Part shown: piece by piece, positions 61,681 through 64,000 of the stretch | How positions within the stretch are numbered: position 1 is the stretch's first letter | Layout of the letters: each line of letters starts with the position of its first letter | NCBI RefSeq assembly: GCF_051106095.1 | Contig: NC_135789.1 | Location: forward strand, 21,881,764-21,945,763 | Origin: Pogona vitticeps | Lineage: Eukaryota > Chordata > Lepidosauria > Squamata > Agamidae | Length of the DNA: 64,000 bases | Direction: 5' to 3' | The notes under the pieces: model-generated | What the model was told of the DNA's origin: nothing | Seen by the model: only the letters and a program-made list of their open reading frames with translations | Database searches by the model: none | Translations under genes and position numbers: made by a program

Positions 61681-63274
61681 AAGGGGCAGAATTTTAGTAC
61701 TGTACGTTTCAGTATCAGATTTGAAAATATCACAATTAGGAATAACTGTGAATGAATGAGGTTCTTATTTACCTTCCACAATTATATATTTTTATAACTA
61801 TATTTTCATAGATGTAAAAAACAAGGGGCAGCATTTTAAAATATTTTCACACAGCACAACCTTTCATTATCGGATATGAAAATATAATTAGGAATGGCAT
61901 AGGTCCAAAGGCTGTAAAGGAATTACTGTAGGTTCTTATTTGCCTCACAGGGATGTTGAGATAATAAAATAAAATAGGAATGCTCTGTAAGCTGCTCTGG
62001 GCTATATGAAAGAAATAGAACAAATAACAATATTGTCTTACTAGAGCTATTATACGTGTTTCATAGTCAGCGCGTGTCCCACTCTTTCTCATAAAAAGCA
62101 AACAAAAATCTCCCTTTTCTATATTACCTTCTCAAAATACCCTGAGAAATATATTAATATAGAGATGCTTTTGTTTTAGATCCTAAATTTCTCCCAAAGG
62201 AAGCCCCCAGTAGCTTGTATAAATTATTTATTATATTTACCAGTTACAATATTAAGATGAAATTAAATATATAACTATAAAAATCACAGAGCACTGAACT
62301 CTTAAAAGAATATTTCAATAAGTGGGGCAGTGCAGCATCCCCTACTAAAAACTCCTTTCTCCACAGGTCAAAAACAGGATTGAAATTTCCAAAAAGGGCC
62401 CTGTTAATTTGTATGAATTAAAATAGAATCCACAGGAGGGGAAATAGCTTCAATACACATCTGTTTATAGGTAGTGTTTGTTTTTTTGGTATATTATTTA
62501 AATATTTATGGCATGTTTGTTTTACTTTGCAAATTTAATAAATTAATAAATAATTAGGCTGCACAAAATATTCAAGTCTAACAGAGCTTTCCACCAGGCT
62601 GTCACTTGATAAAATGCACATGTCGAACAAGTGGATATAGCTTAATGAATCGTGCAGGATAATTACTGATTGCCCGAAATCTATCTCCATTGGAAAAGTC
62701 CATTATTTGGCTGGCATTGCCTCACCAGAAGTACGTCGAGACGTGCTAGCAAATAATGAACGAAATAAAGTAATACAGCACCGAACCCACACACTTTACG
62801 GATACCAACCCCCTAGGTAACAGCTAAAACCAAGGAAAAACTTTCCACACACCTCGAAATTCCTAAATACTAAATTTTGATATTAAAATATTAAACCAAA
62901 ATATGCTAAAAGTAAACCTATGGAGAGTAAAAAATAGACACACTTGCCAAGTGGATGAATGCTGAAGAGTGTCTCTCACCAAGACAAGATTCTGGCTGGA
63001 CCATCTGGAAGCCACTCAAATAGACTTCAAAAGAATGTAGGAAGATGAAAAGAATAATCAAGTTAAACAGGGCTACTTGGATATAGGACAATTTTCTGTG
63101 AATGTGGAAAAATTCAATCAATGCAGCCTTTATGCCCCTGCCACTTGTGCCCTACCACGTGGACAAAAGAAAATTTAGTAAATGGATGAGATAATGCTAT
63201 TGAAGTGGCCTGTTTCTGGTCAAAATTAGTCTAATCATTTTCATAATATAATTAGTTTGCATCTTATTTGTATT
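61681..63274. other. AT-rich upstream flank of YWHAG
   Basis: No gene recognised. Two local near-repeats share GGGGCAGAATTTTAGTA- and GGGGCAGCATTTTAAAAT-type starts (61683 and 61827), followed by similar CAGTATCAGATTTGAAAATA / CATTATCGGATATGAAAATA. This suggests an old ~145-bp tandem duplication. Confidence 0.45.
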
Positions 63275-63279
63275 TTATA

Positions 63280-63660
63280 TACATAATTTTGCATTATGCA
63301 ATGCTCTGGTATGAATGAAGAAAGATGATGAAATGTAGGAAGGGAGAGGACACAAGACATGGAAGCCCAGAAGTGTTATAGACTGAAATCTAAATAAGAT
63401 CCTGTTCAAAAGGTTGATAAGGGAAGAGATTAACCTGGCCCCTTGTGGAAGGGAGTTCCACAGCCTAGGAACAGCCACCAAAAAGGCCATGTCTTGTGTC
63501 CTCACCCGACATTCCTGTGAAAGCAGCAGGACCAAGCAAAAGTACTTCATTGAACATTTTAACATTGTGGAGTAAGGGAGTCAAATGTGCAAATGGGGTT
63601 CTTCAGACAACCTGGACCCAAATCATATAGCACTTGATAGGTCATCGTTTGCACTACATC
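63280..63660 (-). mobile_element. L2/CR1-group LINE remnant
   Basis: The minus-strand frame 63275-63565 includes FLVAVPRLWNSLPQGARL, akin to the APRLWNALP motif at the C-terminus of the L2 ORF2 in this window. It is short and diverged; the sequence to 63660 resembles the continuation of the same repeat. Confidence 0.45.
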
Positions 63661-63679
63661 ACTCCATTTGTTTTATGGC

Positions 63680-64000
63680 TTTGTTGTTAGTCCTTAAATT
63701 GTGTCCGACACTACGTGACCCCACGGACCAGAGCACGCCAGGCCCTCCTGTCTTCCACTGCCTCCTGGACTTTGGTCAAATTCATGTTGGTCACTTTGAT
63801 GATACTGTCCAACCATCTCGTCCTCTGTCGTCCCCTTCTCCTCTTGCCTTCACATTTTCCCAACATCAGGGTCTTTTCCAGGGAGTCTTCTCTTCTCATG
63901 AGATGGCCAAAGTATTGGAGCCTCAGCTTCAGGATTTGTCGTTCCAGGGAGCACTCAGGGTTGATTTCCTTCAGAACGGATAGGTTTGTTCTCCTTGCAG
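63680..64000 (-). mobile_element. BovB (RTE) LINE 3' end, cut by window edge
   Basis: The same sequence as the start of the BovB at 22380: TTGTTGTTAGTCCTTAAATT, ACCCCACGGACCAGAGCACG, CCCAACATCAGGGTCTTTTC. The minus frame encodes RREDSLEKTLMLGKCEGKRR and RGRQRTRWLDSIIK. It continues past the end of the window. Confidence 0.9.

Overview
This window is nuclear DNA from a vertebrate, almost certainly a squamate reptile. Two protein-coding genes are recognisable from their translations, both split by introns: HSPB1 (small heat-shock protein 27) on the plus strand with three coding exons between 11181 and 17262, and YWHAG (14-3-3 gamma) on the minus strand with coding exons at 60755-60841 and 39157-39813. 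The two genes converge, as they do next to each other in mammals, so this is the conserved HSPB1-YWHAG neighbourhood. The squamate assignment rests on the repeats: BovB/RTE LINEs, a BovB-tailed Sauria-type SINE, L2, CR1 and R4/Rex6-like LINEs, Penelope-like tails, Tigger-like and hAT-like MITEs, and many microsatellites.

Layout. 1-9400 is repeat-rich flank: a 3' CR1 copy (1840-2530), a Tigger-like MITE (4060-4628), an R4-type LINE remnant with a restriction-like endonuclease domain (5150-6690), long TAA/GAT and CA microsatellites, and a 36-bp minisatellite (8288-8432). 9787-10044 is a partial duplicate of HSPB1 exon 1 plus its splice donor. 11011-17400 is HSPB1 with a candidate heat-shock element, introns of about 3.7 and 1.7 kb carrying related palindromic MITEs, and a poly(A) signal. 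17400-36190 is the intergenic spacer; it holds a BovB copy with perfect target-site duplications and a nested MITE, an RTE copy split by CR1, a Sauria SINE with perfect target-site duplications, and a nearly intact L2 LINE with a 1000-codon open frame.

36195-39156 is the YWHAG 3' UTR. 39814-60754 is its single large coding-region intron (about 20.9 kb), with scattered SINEs, MITEs, two Penelope-type tails and several long palindromes. 60650-61600 is the CpG-rich YWHAG promoter. 61600-64000 is AT-rich upstream flank ending in a second BovB copy cut by the window edge.

HSPB1 is a stress-induced chaperone regulated by phosphorylation; 14-3-3 gamma is a phosphoserine-binding adaptor. They are neighbours, but nothing in the sequence shows joint regulation. 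I found no wholly new gene system. The best leads are the HSPB1 exon duplicate, which keeps an ATG, an open frame and a donor in the right phase; CTCF-like motifs carried by MITEs in HSPB1 intron 1; the L2 element that looks young; a hammerhead-like core in a Penelope tail; and two long hairpins.
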